NCBI GenBank assembly: GCA_014859645.1
Contig: JACUTV010000001.1
Span: forward strand, 1-33,822
DNA length: 33,822 nucleotides
Source of the DNA: Campylobacterales bacterium
Lineage (GTDB): Bacteria; Campylobacterota; Campylobacteria; Campylobacterales; Campylobacteraceae
Direction of reading: 5' to 3'
In this document: positions 7,124 through 15,548 of the stretch, in pieces
Numbering within the stretch: the stretch's first letter is position 1
How the letters are laid out: each line of letters opens with the position of its first letter
Notes under the pieces: generated by a model
Seen by the model: the letters and a program-made list of their open reading frames with translations, nothing else
Told to the model about the DNA's origin: nothing
Databases searched by the model: none
Made by a program: the position numbers and the translations under genes

Positions 7124-10100
7124 GAGAAGATACCTTTGTGCATGAGCCATTTTTAAAAAGCCTTGAGCAGATTGATTGGGAAGTGATGCGACTCGATAGA
7201 TTGCATCAAACGCCACAACAAAGCCATAGAGAGAGCTTCAAAGAGGTGGTCATGCGCACCAAACTCCACGAAGCCCTACTCACCATCAACCCCTTTTTGG
7301 AAGATGACCAGATAGTTGAGTGTATCGAGCGTCTATTAAACTTCTCTTCCCATGCGCTCATCTCTCAAAACGGCCGTATTTTTGAGCTTCTTCTAAACGG
7401 TACGAGTGTCGAAGAAAACCGTAAAACCAAAGAGAAAAGCCCCACGGTTCGCTATATTGATTTTGACCACTTGGAACATAACAACTTTATCGCCGTGAGT
7501 GAGTTTGGTGTGAAAGTCAAAGGCATCGAAATCGAAGATAAAAAAGTCTCGATGTTCTACCCCGATGTGGTTTTGTTTGTCAATGGCATCCCTTTGGTGG
7601 TGGTTGAAGCCAAAAAGCCTAAAGGTAAAAAAGACAGCCTGCAAGAGGCGTTGAGCGATCTAAAAGACTACGCACAACAAAAAGAGGGAGCTAAAAAAGG
7701 GAACCGTGAGCTTTTTTACTTCAACCATTTCTTAATCGTCACCGACAACAACAAAGCAAAATTTGGCACCATCACCGCGAATAACCTTAAACAGTTTTGG
7801 CGATGGAGTAACCCTTACCCTACGCGATTAGAAGAGCTTCCTATGAGTGGAGCAGGTGTGGTGAATGACCAAAACAGACTCATTTACGGAATGCTAAAAC
7901 CACGCCATTTGCTAGAGATTTTCCAAAGCTTTACCGTCTTTAGTTCTATGGAGAGCGGTGTGGAAAAAGTGGTCTGTCGCCATCAACAATTTCGAGCCGT
8001 TAAAAAAGCGATAGAGCGACTTCAAAACGGTGAAACGGCGCAGGAAAAGGGCGGACTCATCTGGCATACGCAAGGCAGCGGCAAGTCTTTGACGATGATG
8101 TTCTTGATTCGTGCGATGTATGCGACCAAAAAGTTTGATGACTGGAAAATCATCCTCATCAACGACCGAACAGACCTAGAAACGCAACTTAAAGGAACCG
8201 CCGGAAAAATCGGCGTGAATGTCAGCAGTGCCAACAGTATCGCCGAACTAAAAGAGCTCATCAAAAGTGACGCATCGGACATCGTAATGGCAATGGTGCA
8301 GAAGTTCCAACAACGCGAACTAAGCAGTAGTGCTTTTCCTGTACTCAACAAAAGTGAAAAAATCCTTATCATGGTCGATGAAGCCCACCGAAGTATCTAT
8401 AGCTCACTGGGTTCCAATATCAAAAATGCCGCACCCAATGCGGTGGTGATAGGCTATACGGGCACACCCATCGAAAAAAGCCATAAACTCTTTAAAGACT
8501 ACATCGACAAATACACAATGAAAGAGTCCATCGAAGACGGTGCAACACTAAGAATCGTCTATGAAGGGCGTGCGCACGATACCGAACTTAAAGAGGGTGC
8601 TATCGTTAATATCTACGATGAGCTTGATGTGGAAGATGATGAGAGCGATGAGCTCAAAGGTCTCAATGCCCAAATCAAAAAAGCGTACCTAGAGAGTGAA
8701 AAAACCATCACCACCAAAGCCAAAGATATGCTAAAGCACTACTTTACGCATGTATTTCCCAACGGTTACAAAGCGCAAATCGTAGCGCCTTCACAAAAGG
8801 CGGCGGTGAGTTATAAAAAGATTATCGATACACTTTTAAAAGAGCGAAAAGAAACAAAAGAAAAAACGGTTAAAGCCGACATCGTTATCTCAGGGATTGC
8901 CAACGACGATGAAGTCAAAGAGTATGGCAAACGGGACAAAGAGAACATCACAGATAGCTTTATAATGAAATTTGAGAGCGAAGCAAAAGACGGCATCACT
9001 GGAGAGATAGGCATACTCATCGTAAACAACATGCTTTTAACGGGGTTTGATGCGAAGATTGAGCAAGTAATGTACATCGATAGAGTGCTAAAAACGCACA
9101 GTCTGCTTCAAGCCATCGCTCGGGTCAATCGTGTTTATGATGAGGGAAAAACCGTTGGGTTTGTGGTGGACTATATCGGCGTGGGGGATCTGCTCAAGCG
9201 CGCCGTCGAATACTACAATGAGAAAGAGCAAGAGGACACACTTGATAGCGGTCTTTGGGATGTGGATAAACTAGAGAGTGAGCTTAAAGAGTGCTCACGA
9301 AAAATCAATGAGTTTATAGCAAGCCGTAAAATTGCGATAGATAATTGGGATGATTGGTACGCAGAATTTTACGATGATGAATTGCGTTATGAGTTTTTAA
9401 TGCTGTTTAAAGAGTATACACAATATCTTGACGAGCTTTACCCTTCTGAAAAAGCAGTGGCTTTTATCGATGAGTTTAAAAAATTAAGAGATTTACATGT
9501 ACAAGCATTGGAGTATGAAGAGGATAATTCTTATAGGATCGACTCTAAAAAACTTCAGGCAATCATAGATGAGCATCTCATATCAAAAGGCATTAAGCAA
9601 AAAGTTGCTCCTATTGAAGTTTTTAGTGATGCTTTTGTCAAGAAAAAAAATGCAAGGAAAAGTGCAAAAGCAAAAGCTGCGGAGATAGAAAATGCACTGA
9701 TGCGGCACATCAACCTCAATATGCAATATGACCCTGCGCTTTATAGTAATTTTTTGGAGATGCTTAAAAAAATCCTTGAGCAATTTAAAGAAAACTGGGA
9801 CGAAATCGTCAAAGAACTTGAAGCATTACGAGAAAGGCTCAAGAAGACAGAAGAGAAGACTTTTCACGGACTGAAAAAAGAATACAAACCTTTTTTCAAT
9901 CTTTTTGCGCAAGAGATTTTTGGGAAAATAGAGGATTTGAATGAAGATGAAACTTCTTTGGCGATAAAGCTTACAAAAGATATAACAGCTATCATTGAGT
10001 CAGAAGAGACGGCTTTTTTATGGAGTAGTACGCCCGCAAAAGCAAGGCTTCAAATGGAGATACAAGATACGCTTTTAAGCGAGGACTACATAAAAATAAA

Positions 10101-10182
10101 AGTTATAGGCGAAAAGTATAAAACTTTAATCTTACAGATTATGAATCTTGCGGAGCCAAATAAAAATGGAACTAAATTATAG
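7120..10182 (+). CDS. hsdR: Type I restriction enzyme endonuclease/translocase subunit R
   Basis: The motor and nuclease subunit translocates DNA with ATP and cuts unmethylated DNA far from the site. Features in the 1020-residue protein: an N-terminal PD-(D/E)xK nuclease with PDVVLFVNGIPLVVVEAKKP (Asp149, Glu163, Lys165); helicase Walker A with HTQGSGKS (about 316-323); the DEAH box MVDEAHRS (420-423); TGTP (447-450); and a motif VI-like ARVNRVYDEGKTVGFVVDY. All key residues are present, so it should be active. The C-terminal quarter is charged and helical, fitting HsdM contact. It is coupled to hsdS by ATGA overlap and to the next gene by a 17-base overlap. Confidence 0.94.
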   Translation: MREDTFVHEPFLKSLEQIDWEVMRLDRLHQTPQQSHRESFKEVVMRTKLHEALLTINPFLEDDQIVECIERLLNFSSHALISQNGRIFELLLNGTSVEENRKTKEKSPTVRYIDFDHLEHNNFIAVSEFGVKVKGIEIEDKKVSMFYPDVVLFVNGIPLVVVEAKKPKGKKDSLQEALSDLKDYAQQKEGAKKGNRELFYFNHFLIVTDNNKAKFGTITANNLKQFWRWSNPYPTRLEELPMSGAGVVNDQNRLIYGMLKPRHLLEIFQSFTVFSSMESGVEKVVCRHQQFRAVKKAIERLQNGETAQEKGGLIWHTQGSGKSLTMMFLIRAMYATKKFDDWKIILINDRTDLETQLKGTAGKIGVNVSSANSIAELKELIKSDASDIVMAMVQKFQQRELSSSAFPVLNKSEKILIMVDEAHRSIYSSLGSNIKNAAPNAVVIGYTGTPIEKSHKLFKDYIDKYTMKESIEDGATLRIVYEGRAHDTELKEGAIVNIYDELDVEDDESDELKGLNAQIKKAYLESEKTITTKAKDMLKHYFTHVFPNGYKAQIVAPSQKAAVSYKKIIDTLLKERKETKEKTVKADIVISGIANDDEVKEYGKRDKENITDSFIMKFESEAKDGITGEIGILIVNNMLLTGFDAKIEQVMYIDRVLKTHSLLQAIARVNRVYDEGKTVGFVVDYIGVGDLLKRAVEYYNEKEQEDTLDSGLWDVDKLESELKECSRKINEFIASRKIAIDNWDDWYAEFYDDELRYEFLMLFKEYTQYLDELYPSEKAVAFIDEFKKLRDLHVQALEYEEDNSYRIDSKKLQAIIDEHLISKGIKQKVAPIEVFSDAFVKKKNARKSAKAKAAEIENALMRHINLNMQYDPALYSNFLEMLKKILEQFKENWDEIVKELEALRERLKKTEEKTFHGLKKEYKPFFNLFAQEIFGKIEDLNEDETSLAIKLTKDITAIIESEETAFLWSSTPAKARLQMEIQDTLLSEDYIKIKVIGEKYKTLILQIMNLAEPNKNGTKL

Positions 10183-10825
10183 TATCCAAAGAAGCCCTGC
10201 ACGCAAAACCTTGAGCTTGAAAATGGCTCCAGATGGAACGCTTGAAGTGTTGGCACCGCTGGATGTATCGGATGAAAAAATCAATACACTTGTGCAAAAA
10301 AAGAAGTTTTGGGTCTATAAAAACAAAAAAGAACTTGTTGAGAAAAAAATGGCTTTTGAAAAAGAGTTTGTATCGGGAGAGTCATTTTTATATCTGGGTA
10401 AAAAGTTTAGGCTTGATGTCACAGTATGTGAATACAAAGGCTTAGCATTTAAGCAAAATAAATTTATCCTCAATAAAACAGAGCAAAAAAGTGCAAAAAA
10501 GCTTTTTGATCAATGGTACAAACAAAAAGCAAAAGAGAAGCTCATCCCAAGAGTTGATAAATTTGCGAATCAAATGGGCGTGACCCCACAAAAGACAAAA
10601 ATATTGTCAATGCAGAAAAGATGGGGAAGTTGCACGAGTGATGGTAATATCATCTTAAATTACCACCTCATTAAGGCACCTCTTTATATTATAGACTATG
10701 TGATAATACATGAACTCGCTCACTTGCTAGAGCATAACCATAGTGATAAATTTTGGAAAATTATTCAAACACAAATGGGAGATTATAAAAAGCATAAAGA
10801 ATGGCTAGGGAAGCTAGAAATTTAA
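10166..10825 (+). CDS. YgjP-like (DUF45/SprT-type) zinc metallopeptidase
   Basis: A 219-residue protein of the YgjP/DUF45 family. The zinc motif HELAHLLEHNHSDKFW (HELAH about 182-186) supplies the His-Glu-x-x-His and a downstream His, and KRWGSC ahead of it is the usual family lead-in. The ATG at 10166 is preferred to the TTG at 10148: GGAG lies before it, and the family's N-terminus (LNYSIQRSPARKTLSLKM) begins there. It overlaps the end of hsdR in another frame, so it is translated with the restriction genes. Members of this family are often found beside type I hsdR genes, but the role there is not established. Its substrate is unknown. Confidence 0.82.
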   Translation: MELNYSIQRSPARKTLSLKMAPDGTLEVLAPLDVSDEKINTLVQKKKFWVYKNKKELVEKKMAFEKEFVSGESFLYLGKKFRLDVTVCEYKGLAFKQNKFILNKTEQKSAKKLFDQWYKQKAKEKLIPRVDKFANQMGVTPQKTKILSMQKRWGSCTSDGNIILNYHLIKAPLYIIDYVIIHELAHLLEHNHSDKFWKIIQTQMGDYKKHKEWLGKLEI

Positions 10826-10834
10826 AGGATAATT

Positions 10835-11524
10835 ATGAAAATCCATGAAAAATACCTCGAAGCGTTAAAAACTTTTGATGACTTTGTCACTGTTTCGGAG
10901 TGGGCGGTAAGATTTGGGGAGATGTACCCTGACCTTTTAGAAAAAGCGAACAAAGAGGCACAAAACCAAAAGAACGATACGACAGGTCTGCGTGAGATTG
11001 CCGCGCGTATCTCTTCACGCCTTGCTACGGGCGGATTTGATGGGTTGGTTGAGATAGACGCAGCCGAACGCCCTCGTAAAGTCAAATACATCACCAAAGA
11101 AGAACTCAACGAAAAAACAACCCAAGAGCTAGAAGAAGACATCGAGCCACTTCGCCGTCAAGACATCATCAACCAAGCCAAAGAGAGTTTGGAAGCAAAA
11201 GAGCTTTACAGAATTAGCGAGTTTGAAAATATTCAAAAAAGTTTTAAAAGTTTCTTTGGCATTGACTTTGAGATAGACCACGCTCAAGCACTTTTGGACG
11301 ATGCCAAACAAGGCAAACACCACCCTGATAATTTTCAACTTTTGCTCAAATATCACAATGTTAAAAAGTATAAAAACAGTTGGCAAAGATTTAGCATCGA
11401 AGAACAGATAGACTACATCTACAAAGTCGTAGAATTGCACAGAATTTTAGAAGATAAATTGGGTGTCAAACTTGATACTGCTATTTTAGATAATTTGTTG
11501 AGCCGATTAAAAGCAGTCTATTAA
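10835..11524 (+). CDS. Winged-helix-like plus HNH-like protein at end of hsd operon
   Basis: A 229-residue protein starting 9 bases after the YgjP-like gene, with AAAGGA before the ATG. The N-terminal third (TVSEWAVRFGEMYPDLLEKA, then LREIAARISSRLATGGFDG) looks like a helix-turn-helix or winged-helix unit. The centre is a charged linker. The C-terminal part carries FEIDHAQALLDDAKQG, then HHPDNFQLLLKYHNVKK: Asp148-His149, Asn166, His174-Asn175 and Lys177-178. This order fits an HNH/His-Me finger nuclease without zinc-binding Cys pairs. No Cys zinc knuckle is present, so the nuclease call is an inference. It may be an accessory nuclease or a regulator of the operon. It is the last gene of the unit. 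Confidence 0.6.
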   Translation: MKIHEKYLEALKTFDDFVTVSEWAVRFGEMYPDLLEKANKEAQNQKNDTTGLREIAARISSRLATGGFDGLVEIDAAERPRKVKYITKEELNEKTTQELEEDIEPLRRQDIINQAKESLEAKELYRISEFENIQKSFKSFFGIDFEIDHAQALLDDAKQGKHHPDNFQLLLKYHNVKKYKNSWQRFSIEEQIDYIYKVVELHRILEDKLGVKLDTAILDNLLSRLKAVY

Positions 11525-11529
11525 CTCCC

Positions 11530-11539
11530 TTACATGTAA
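11530..11539. repeat. TTACATGTAA palindrome, copy 4 (intergenic)
   Basis: Perfect copy 5 bases after the last stop of the hsd operon. Together with the next copy it frames the purH promoter. Confidence 0.9.
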
Positions 11540-11572
11540 CCTCATTTAACCCTCCTTAAAAGAAGCTTTAGG

Positions 11573-11578
11573 TACAAT
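11573..11578 (+). promoter_or_regulatory. Candidate -10 of purH
   Basis: TACAAT, 35 bases before the purH GTG, lies between two copies of the TTACATGTAA palindrome (11530 and 11594). The second copy would fall in the 5' leader. Confidence 0.5.
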
Positions 11579-11593
11579 CGCGGTTTTAAACCT

Positions 11594-11603
11594 TTACATG
11601 TAA
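11594..11603. repeat. TTACATGTAA palindrome, copy 5 (purH leader and RBS)
   Basis: The right arm runs into GGA to make TAAGGA, the Shine-Dalgarno of purH, 7 bases before its GTG. Confidence 0.9.
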
Positions 11604-11612
11604 GGATGCGTT

Positions 11613-13145
11613 GTGAGAGCATTGATAAGCGTAAGCGACAAGACGGGCATTGTGGAGTTTGCCCAAGGATTAGCAAAACTAGGATGGGAGATTGTCTCCA
11701 CGGGTGGCACCTTTAAGCAACTCCAAGAAGCGGGCGTTAGCGCCGTTGAGATTAGCGAAGTGACCAAGTTTCCTGAAATGTTTGATGGCAGGGTCAAGAC
11801 CCTCAACCCCTACATTCACGGGGGGATTTTACACCGTAGGGACGAACCCTTACATGTAAAGACCGCCCACGAACACGGCATCAGAGGCATCGACCTTGTG
11901 TGCGTGAACCTCTACCCCTTCAAAGAAACCATCGCCAACACGGACGATTTTGACACCATCATCGAAAACATCGACATCGGCGGCCCCGCCATGGTGCGCA
12001 GTGCGGCCAAAAACTTCCAAGATGTTCTCATCGTCACCGACGTTTTGGACTACGACGCGGTGCTTGAAGCTCTAAAAGAAGGTGCCGATAGCCTAGCGTT
12101 TCGCCGCGGCTTGATGATTAAAGCGTTCGAGCACACGGGCGCGTATGATGCGATGATCGCCAACTACATGAATGAGCGTTTCAACGGCGGTTTTGGAGCC
12201 AAGCAGTTCATCGTCGGCACCAAAGCATTCGACACCCGCTATGGCGAAAACCCCCACCAAAAGGGCGCGTTGTACGAGTTTGACTACTTTTTTTCCAACA
12301 ACTTCAAAGCCCTCAAAGGCGAAGCTAGTTTTAACAACATGACCGACATCCACGGCGCGGTTAAAATCGCCGCGGCCTTTGGCGACGCCCCCGCAGTCTC
12401 CATCATCAAACACGCAAATCCTTGCGGTTTTGCTATCAAAAGCACACTTTTAGAGAGCTACACCGAAGCCCTCAAATGCGACCCAGTTTCAGCCTTTGGT
12501 GGTGTGGTCGCTATCAACGGCAAGCTAGACAAAGCCTTAGCAGAGAAAATCAACGAAATCTTCATCGAAGTCATCATCGCGGCTAACGTAGACGAAGACG
12601 CCCTAGCGGTCTTTGAGAGCAAAAAACGCATCAAAATCTTTACCCAAGAAAGCCCCTATTTGGTGCTGAGCAACGACGCGTACGACTTTAAACACGTTGA
12701 TGGCGGTTTTGTTTACCAAGAAGCCGACGCGGTGGGTGAAGGCGAAGTTAAAAATGCCGAGCAAAAAAGCACACGCAAAGCCTCAGCCCAAGAGTTCGCC
12801 GACTTAGAAATCGCCTATAAAGTCGCCAGCCTCACCAAATCTAACTGTGTCGTGTACGTCAAGGACAGCATGATGGTAGGCATCGGCATGGGCATGACCA
12901 GCCGTGTGGACGCGGGCAAATGCGCCCTGTTAAAAGCCAAAGAGATGGGCCTAGAAGTAGCAGGGTGCGCCATGGCCAGCGAAGCGTTTTTCCCTTTCCG
13001 CGACAGCGTGGACGCCGCAGCCAAAGCGGGCGTCAAAGCCATCATCCAGCCTGGCGGCAGCATCCGTGATGATGAAGTCATCGCCGCGGCCGATGAGCAC
13101 GGCATGGCACTGTATTTTACGGGGATTCGTCACTTCTTACACTAA
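11613..13145 (+). CDS. purH: Bifunctional AICAR transformylase / IMP cyclohydrolase
   Basis: It catalyses the last two steps of de novo IMP synthesis in the cytoplasm: formylation of AICAR from 10-formyl-THF, then ring closure. At 510 residues it has the usual length. The N-terminal MGS-like cyclohydrolase domain opens [19 protein letters not shown] and includes STGGT and [14 protein letters not shown]. The C-terminal transformylase domain has [13 protein letters not shown], the catalytic KHANPCG, and [12 protein letters not shown] near the end. The GTG start is chosen because TAAGGA, formed by the palindrome, sits 7 bases upstream. It is a single-gene unit by spacing. A further palindrome copy within the gene (11850) reads PLHVK. 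Confidence 0.97.
   Translation: MRALISVSDKTGIVEFAQGLAKLGWEIVSTGGTFKQLQEAGVSAVEISEVTKFPEMFDGRVKTLNPYIHGGILHRRDEPLHVKTAHEHGIRGIDLVCVNLYPFKETIANTDDFDTIIENIDIGGPAMVRSAAKNFQDVLIVTDVLDYDAVLEALKEGADSLAFRRGLMIKAFEHTGAYDAMIANYMNERFNGGFGAKQFIVGTKAFDTRYGENPHQKGALYEFDYFFSNNFKALKGEASFNNMTDIHGAVKIAAAFGDAPAVSIIKHANPCGFAIKSTLLESYTEALKCDPVSAFGGVVAINGKLDKALAEKINEIFIEVIIAANVDEDALAVFESKKRIKIFTQESPYLVLSNDAYDFKHVDGGFVYQEADAVGEGEVKNAEQKSTRKASAQEFADLEIAYKVASLTKSNCVVYVKDSMMVGIGMGMTSRVDAGKCALLKAKEMGLEVAGCAMASEAFFPFRDSVDAAAKAGVKAIIQPGGSIRDDEVIAAADEHGMALYFTGIRHFLH
11850..11859. repeat. TTACATGTAA palindrome, copy 6 (in purH)
   Basis: Perfect copy inside purH, read as Pro-Leu-His-Val-Lys. Confidence 0.9.
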
Positions 13146-13155
13146 CAGTTTTTTC

Positions 13156-13178
13156 GGGGTGGTGCGCGCCATCACCCC
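13156..13178 (+). terminator. Hairpin after purH, weak terminator candidate
   Basis: GGGGTGGTG pairs with CATCACCCC (one G-U pair) around a CGCGC loop, 10 bases after the purH stop. It is GC-rich but has no T tract after it (six T residues precede it), so termination would be weak or factor-dependent. Confidence 0.4.
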
Positions 13179-13189
13179 ATGCCTCTTGA

Positions 13190-13203
13190 TTGATATCTAT
13201 CAA
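13190..13203 (+). promoter_or_regulatory. FNR/CRP-family operator, perfect TTGAT-N4-ATCAA
   Basis: TTGATATCTATCAA matches the FNR/ANR consensus in every specified position. Its centre (13196.5) is about 42 bases before the expected start site set by the TATAAT at 13227, which is class II activator spacing. It should make the DUF2249 / NnrS-like / DUF59 operon respond to low oxygen or nitrosative conditions. Confidence 0.72.
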
Positions 13204-13226
13204 TGACATTCATTCTCAATTTCCCT

Positions 13227-13232
13227 TATAAT
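13227..13232 (+). promoter_or_regulatory. -10 element of DUF2249 operon
   Basis: Consensus TATAAT 25 bases before the ATG of the DUF2249 gene, correctly spaced from the FNR-type box; no -35 match is needed at an activator-dependent promoter. Confidence 0.65.
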
Positions 13233-13256
13233 CCTCCCAAAAAAGAGGATACTTTT

Positions 13257-13607
13257 ATGAAAACATTATGGCCACAAGATGCGGTTTTTTTTCAAGAAGA
13301 GGGTGCCACCGTTCCCTTTGTAAGGTTTGTTCAAGAAGGCGTTGACGTCCTTGGGTTTGACTCTCGTGCGTGCGTGCCGCCTGAGCCCATGGTCAACGCC
13401 ATGCTCGCTCTTGCGCACATCAAAAACCCCCAGACTAAAGTAGTGATGATTAACCACCGAAGCCCCGTGGGCTTGCTTGCCAAGATTGGCGAACAGTTTG
13501 AGATTGCCTCAGAAGAGCTTGAGCACGGCGCCGTAAAACTCACCTTTAGCTACAAAGAAGGGGCGACACAACACGCTGACCTCTCTTCCAGCCACTGCGC
13601 AGGGTAA
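13257..13607 (+). CDS. DUF2249-like small protein
   Basis: A protein of about 116 residues. The ATG at 13257 is used because AAAGAGGA precedes it; an in-frame ATG at 13203 falls on the operator and upstream of the -10. The centre (FDSRACVPPEPMVNAMLALA, then KVVMINHRSPVGLLAKI) matches the DUF2249 pattern, in which an Asp-x-Arg, a Pro-Pro-Glu-Pro-Met and a conserved His form a small alpha/beta unit. The tail ends SSSHCAG, with a Cys and His that might bind metal. It is the first gene of a three-gene operon with an NnrS-like and a DUF59 protein. Such genes recur in denitrification and nitric-oxide-stress loci, but the molecular role is not known. Confidence 0.65.
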   Translation: MKTLWPQDAVFFQEEGATVPFVRFVQEGVDVLGFDSRACVPPEPMVNAMLALAHIKNPQTKVVMINHRSPVGLLAKIGEQFEIASEELEHGAVKLTFSYKEGATQHADLSSSHCAG

Positions 13608-13611
13608 GGTC

Positions 13612-14856
13612 ATGATGCTTTCTCAAAGTGCCATTGCGATGGCCCCACCCTTTTCACTCGTGTCAAAGTTTTTTGTTGCCGCCGCTGTGGCGTTGCTTGC
13701 AAGTATGAGTGCGTTGCCTTTTGTGGGTACGCAGTTACCTCTTTTGGCCTTTCCTGTGGCGGGGTTTATTCACTTGTATTTGCTAGGATTTGTCATGATG
13801 GTCATCGTGGGTGCCTTATACCAGTTGGTGCCCGTGGTGCTTGAAGCACCTTTTTTCACCCTCAAAGGAAGCGCGGCGTTATTTTACGCCTACGGACTTG
13901 GAGTGGTAGCACTGAGTGCGGGGATGATGTTAGAAATAACGGCGCTGATGCACGCAGGTGGAGGCCTTGTTTACCTTTCGCTAGCGGCCTTTACGGTGCT
14001 GTTTTTGCTCAGTTTCACAGGCGTAACCCGTTGGAGTTTTGTCACGGTGTGTTTGCTTGTTGCGGGCGTAGCCTTGTTTGTAGGGGTGAGTCTGGGGATG
14101 GTTTTGCTTGTTGCCATGAGCGGTGGCGGGTTGGACGTGGATGTCGTTGGGCTACTGATGAAACATGCTGTGTTTAGCCTTGGTGGGTTTGTGATGCTCG
14201 TTGTCATGGGCGTTTCCTTGGTACTTTTGCCCATGTTTTCACTCTCTCACGGTGTGAGTACACTGTATACAAAAGTCGCTTTAGGGGCATTTGTCGCAGG
14301 GTTTGGATGCGCCCTTGGGGATGCCTTTGGGGCGATGTGGGTGTTTTTAGGACTGGGCTTGCTCTTGTATGTGGCCCAATCGGCGCACATTTTATTGCGG
14401 CGGATGCGCAAGAAAAAAGAGTACTGGTTCTACAATGTGGTGTTTGCTTTGGCATCCATCGTTGGGGCTGTGGGCCTAGGCGCGTGGGGACTCATCGGTG
14501 GGGATGAAGAAGTGTACAAGGTGGCACTCTTTTTGTTTTTAGTGGGCTTTGGGTTTCACTTTGTGGCGGGCCATTTGTACAAGATTTTACCCTTTTTAGT
14601 GTGGTATGAATTTATCGCGCCGTTGGTGGGCAAGCAAAAAGTCCCCATGTTGCACGAGATGATTGCCGAGCGTTTTGCTTATGCACAGCTTATCTTGGGC
14701 GCAAGCGGTACGGTATTTTTTTGCGCGGGGATGCTTTTACAAATAAATCTTTTGCAAGTGAGTGGCGGCGTGTTATTGACGCTAGGAACATGGGCGTTGT
14801 GCGCAGTGCTTGTCAAAGCGTACGGATTTAAAACCTTAGGAGAAAAAAATGCTTAA
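13612..14856 (+). CDS. NnrS-like / haem-copper-oxidase-like polytopic membrane protein
   Basis: A very hydrophobic protein of 414 residues with about 11-12 membrane helices. Several helices carry a similar pattern of a His followed by Gly-Phe/Val and a Leu/Val-Pro: FIHLYLLGFVMMVIVGALYQ, then LVP (about 52-74); KHAVFSLGGFVMLVVMGVSL, then VLLP; and FHFVAGHLYKILPFL. Repeated membrane His residues suggest haem or copper binding, as in NnrS and subunit I of haem-copper oxidases. I cannot separate these from sequence alone. It starts 4 bases after the DUF2249 stop and overlaps the DUF59 gene by 8 bases. A role in nitric oxide handling or respiration is inferred from the FNR-type box and the neighbours. 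Confidence 0.55.
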   Translation: MMLSQSAIAMAPPFSLVSKFFVAAAVALLASMSALPFVGTQLPLLAFPVAGFIHLYLLGFVMMVIVGALYQLVPVVLEAPFFTLKGSAALFYAYGLGVVALSAGMMLEITALMHAGGGLVYLSLAAFTVLFLLSFTGVTRWSFVTVCLLVAGVALFVGVSLGMVLLVAMSGGGLDVDVVGLLMKHAVFSLGGFVMLVVMGVSLVLLPMFSLSHGVSTLYTKVALGAFVAGFGCALGDAFGAMWVFLGLGLLLYVAQSAHILLRRMRKKKEYWFYNVVFALASIVGAVGLGAWGLIGGDEEVYKVALFLFLVGFGFHFVAGHLYKILPFLVWYEFIAPLVGKQKVPMLHEMIAERFAYAQLILGASGTVFFCAGMLLQINLLQVSGGVLLTLGTWALCAVLVKAYGFKTLGEKNA

Positions 14857-15142
14857 TGAAACAACAGTGTACGACGCGTTAGCTACGGTGATTGACCCTG
14901 AAGTAGGGTTTGATATTGTGGCTCTTGGGCTGATTTATGGCGTAACCATTCAAGAAGACGTGGTGGAAGTGGACATGACTCTTTCAACGCGCGGATGCCC
15001 GTTACACGAACTGTTGAAGCAATGGGCCAAAGAGTCTGTGGAAAAACTCCCCGAAGTTTCTACATGTAACGTTACCATTGTCTGGGAGCCAGCGTGGAAT
15101 GTTACCATGGCGAGCGAAGAAGTAAAAAAAGCACTAGCATAA
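14849..15142 (+). CDS. DUF59/MIP18-family (PaaD/SufT-like) protein
   Basis: A 97-residue protein of the DUF59 (MIP18) family linked to iron-sulfur cluster assembly. It shows the family core: VIDPEVGFDIVALGLIYGV (about 16-34), then STRGCPLHELL with the conserved Cys (about 49) and IVWEPAWNVTMAS, where the VWEPAW motif is characteristic. GGAGA before the ATG acts inside the end of the membrane-protein gene, so translation is coupled. As the third gene behind the FNR-type promoter it may help repair or load a metal centre for the operon's products; that is inference. Confidence 0.82.
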   Translation: MLNETTVYDALATVIDPEVGFDIVALGLIYGVTIQEDVVEVDMTLSTRGCPLHELLKQWAKESVEKLPEVSTCNVTIVWEPAWNVTMASEEVKKALA

Positions 15143-15186
15143 GGTAGCGAGGTGGCGCTTAAAGAAGTTCGTAATTTTAGATACAC

Positions 15187-15192
15187 TACAAT
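15187..15192 (+). promoter_or_regulatory. Candidate -10 of STAS / chemoreceptor operon
   Basis: TACAAT, 38 bases before the preferred GTG start of the STAS gene, in the only AT-rich stretch between the two operons. Confidence 0.4.
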
Positions 15193-15230
15193 CATGTAAT
15201 GATAAAATCGTGACGCGAAAAGGATTAGTA

Positions 15231-15548
15231 GTGGGGATACGCTTGGATGTAAACATCAGGGGTGAAGTGACAGTGGTGAGCGTCGGGGGAAATATCAAAA
15301 GCTCCGCGGACGCGAGCATGATTCGCTCTGCTATCCAAAAGATTGCCGAAGAGGGCGCGGAGGAAGAGATTGTCTTAGAAATCAAAGACTCTTTCATCAT
15401 CACCTCTTCGGTGATTGGTTTTTTGGTGAAGTTTATTAGTAAAGACAAGCTCAATATCAGCCTAGAGATCGGCAATCCTGAGCTTTATACCATGCTTGAA
15501 GAGATGGAATTGCACCGCCTTTTTAGGGCAAGGAAGGTGGCGTTATGA
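15231..15548 (+). CDS. STAS-domain protein (anti-sigma antagonist type)
   Basis: A protein of about 105 residues. The GTG at 15231 is chosen because AAAAGGA lies 6 bases before it; a GTG seven codons upstream (15210) lacks a ribosome site. The fold pattern is STAS: strand [20 protein letters not shown], an alpha helix, [20 protein letters not shown] (the SSxxIGFL stretch sits where antagonists carry the phosphorylated Ser), then [19 protein letters not shown]. It overlaps the chemoreceptor by ATGA. No anti-sigma kinase is nearby, so it may instead work with the receptor. That pairing is an inference. Confidence 0.72.
   Translation: MGIRLDVNIRGEVTVVSVGGNIKSSADASMIRSAIQKIAEEGAEEEIVLEIKDSFIITSSVIGFLVKFISKDKLNISLEIGNPELYTMLEEMELHRLFRARKVAL

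Noticed and set aside
3190-11524. Integrase, transposase or tRNA attachment site defining the restriction island as a mobile element
   Set aside because: None is visible at either edge; only toxin-antitoxin relics and palindrome copies flank it, so horizontal arrival is plausible but its mechanism is not shown.
11530-11603. The two palindrome copies around the purH promoter as a terminator or insertion-element ends
   Set aside because: A 10-bp self-palindrome leaves no loop for an intrinsic terminator, and the same word occurs inside genes, which is not expected of transposon ends.
13187-13203. Longer 18-base near-palindrome around the FNR-type box read as a different operator
   Set aside because: The inner TTGAT-N4-ATCAA is exact and correctly spaced; the outer symmetry needs two mismatches.
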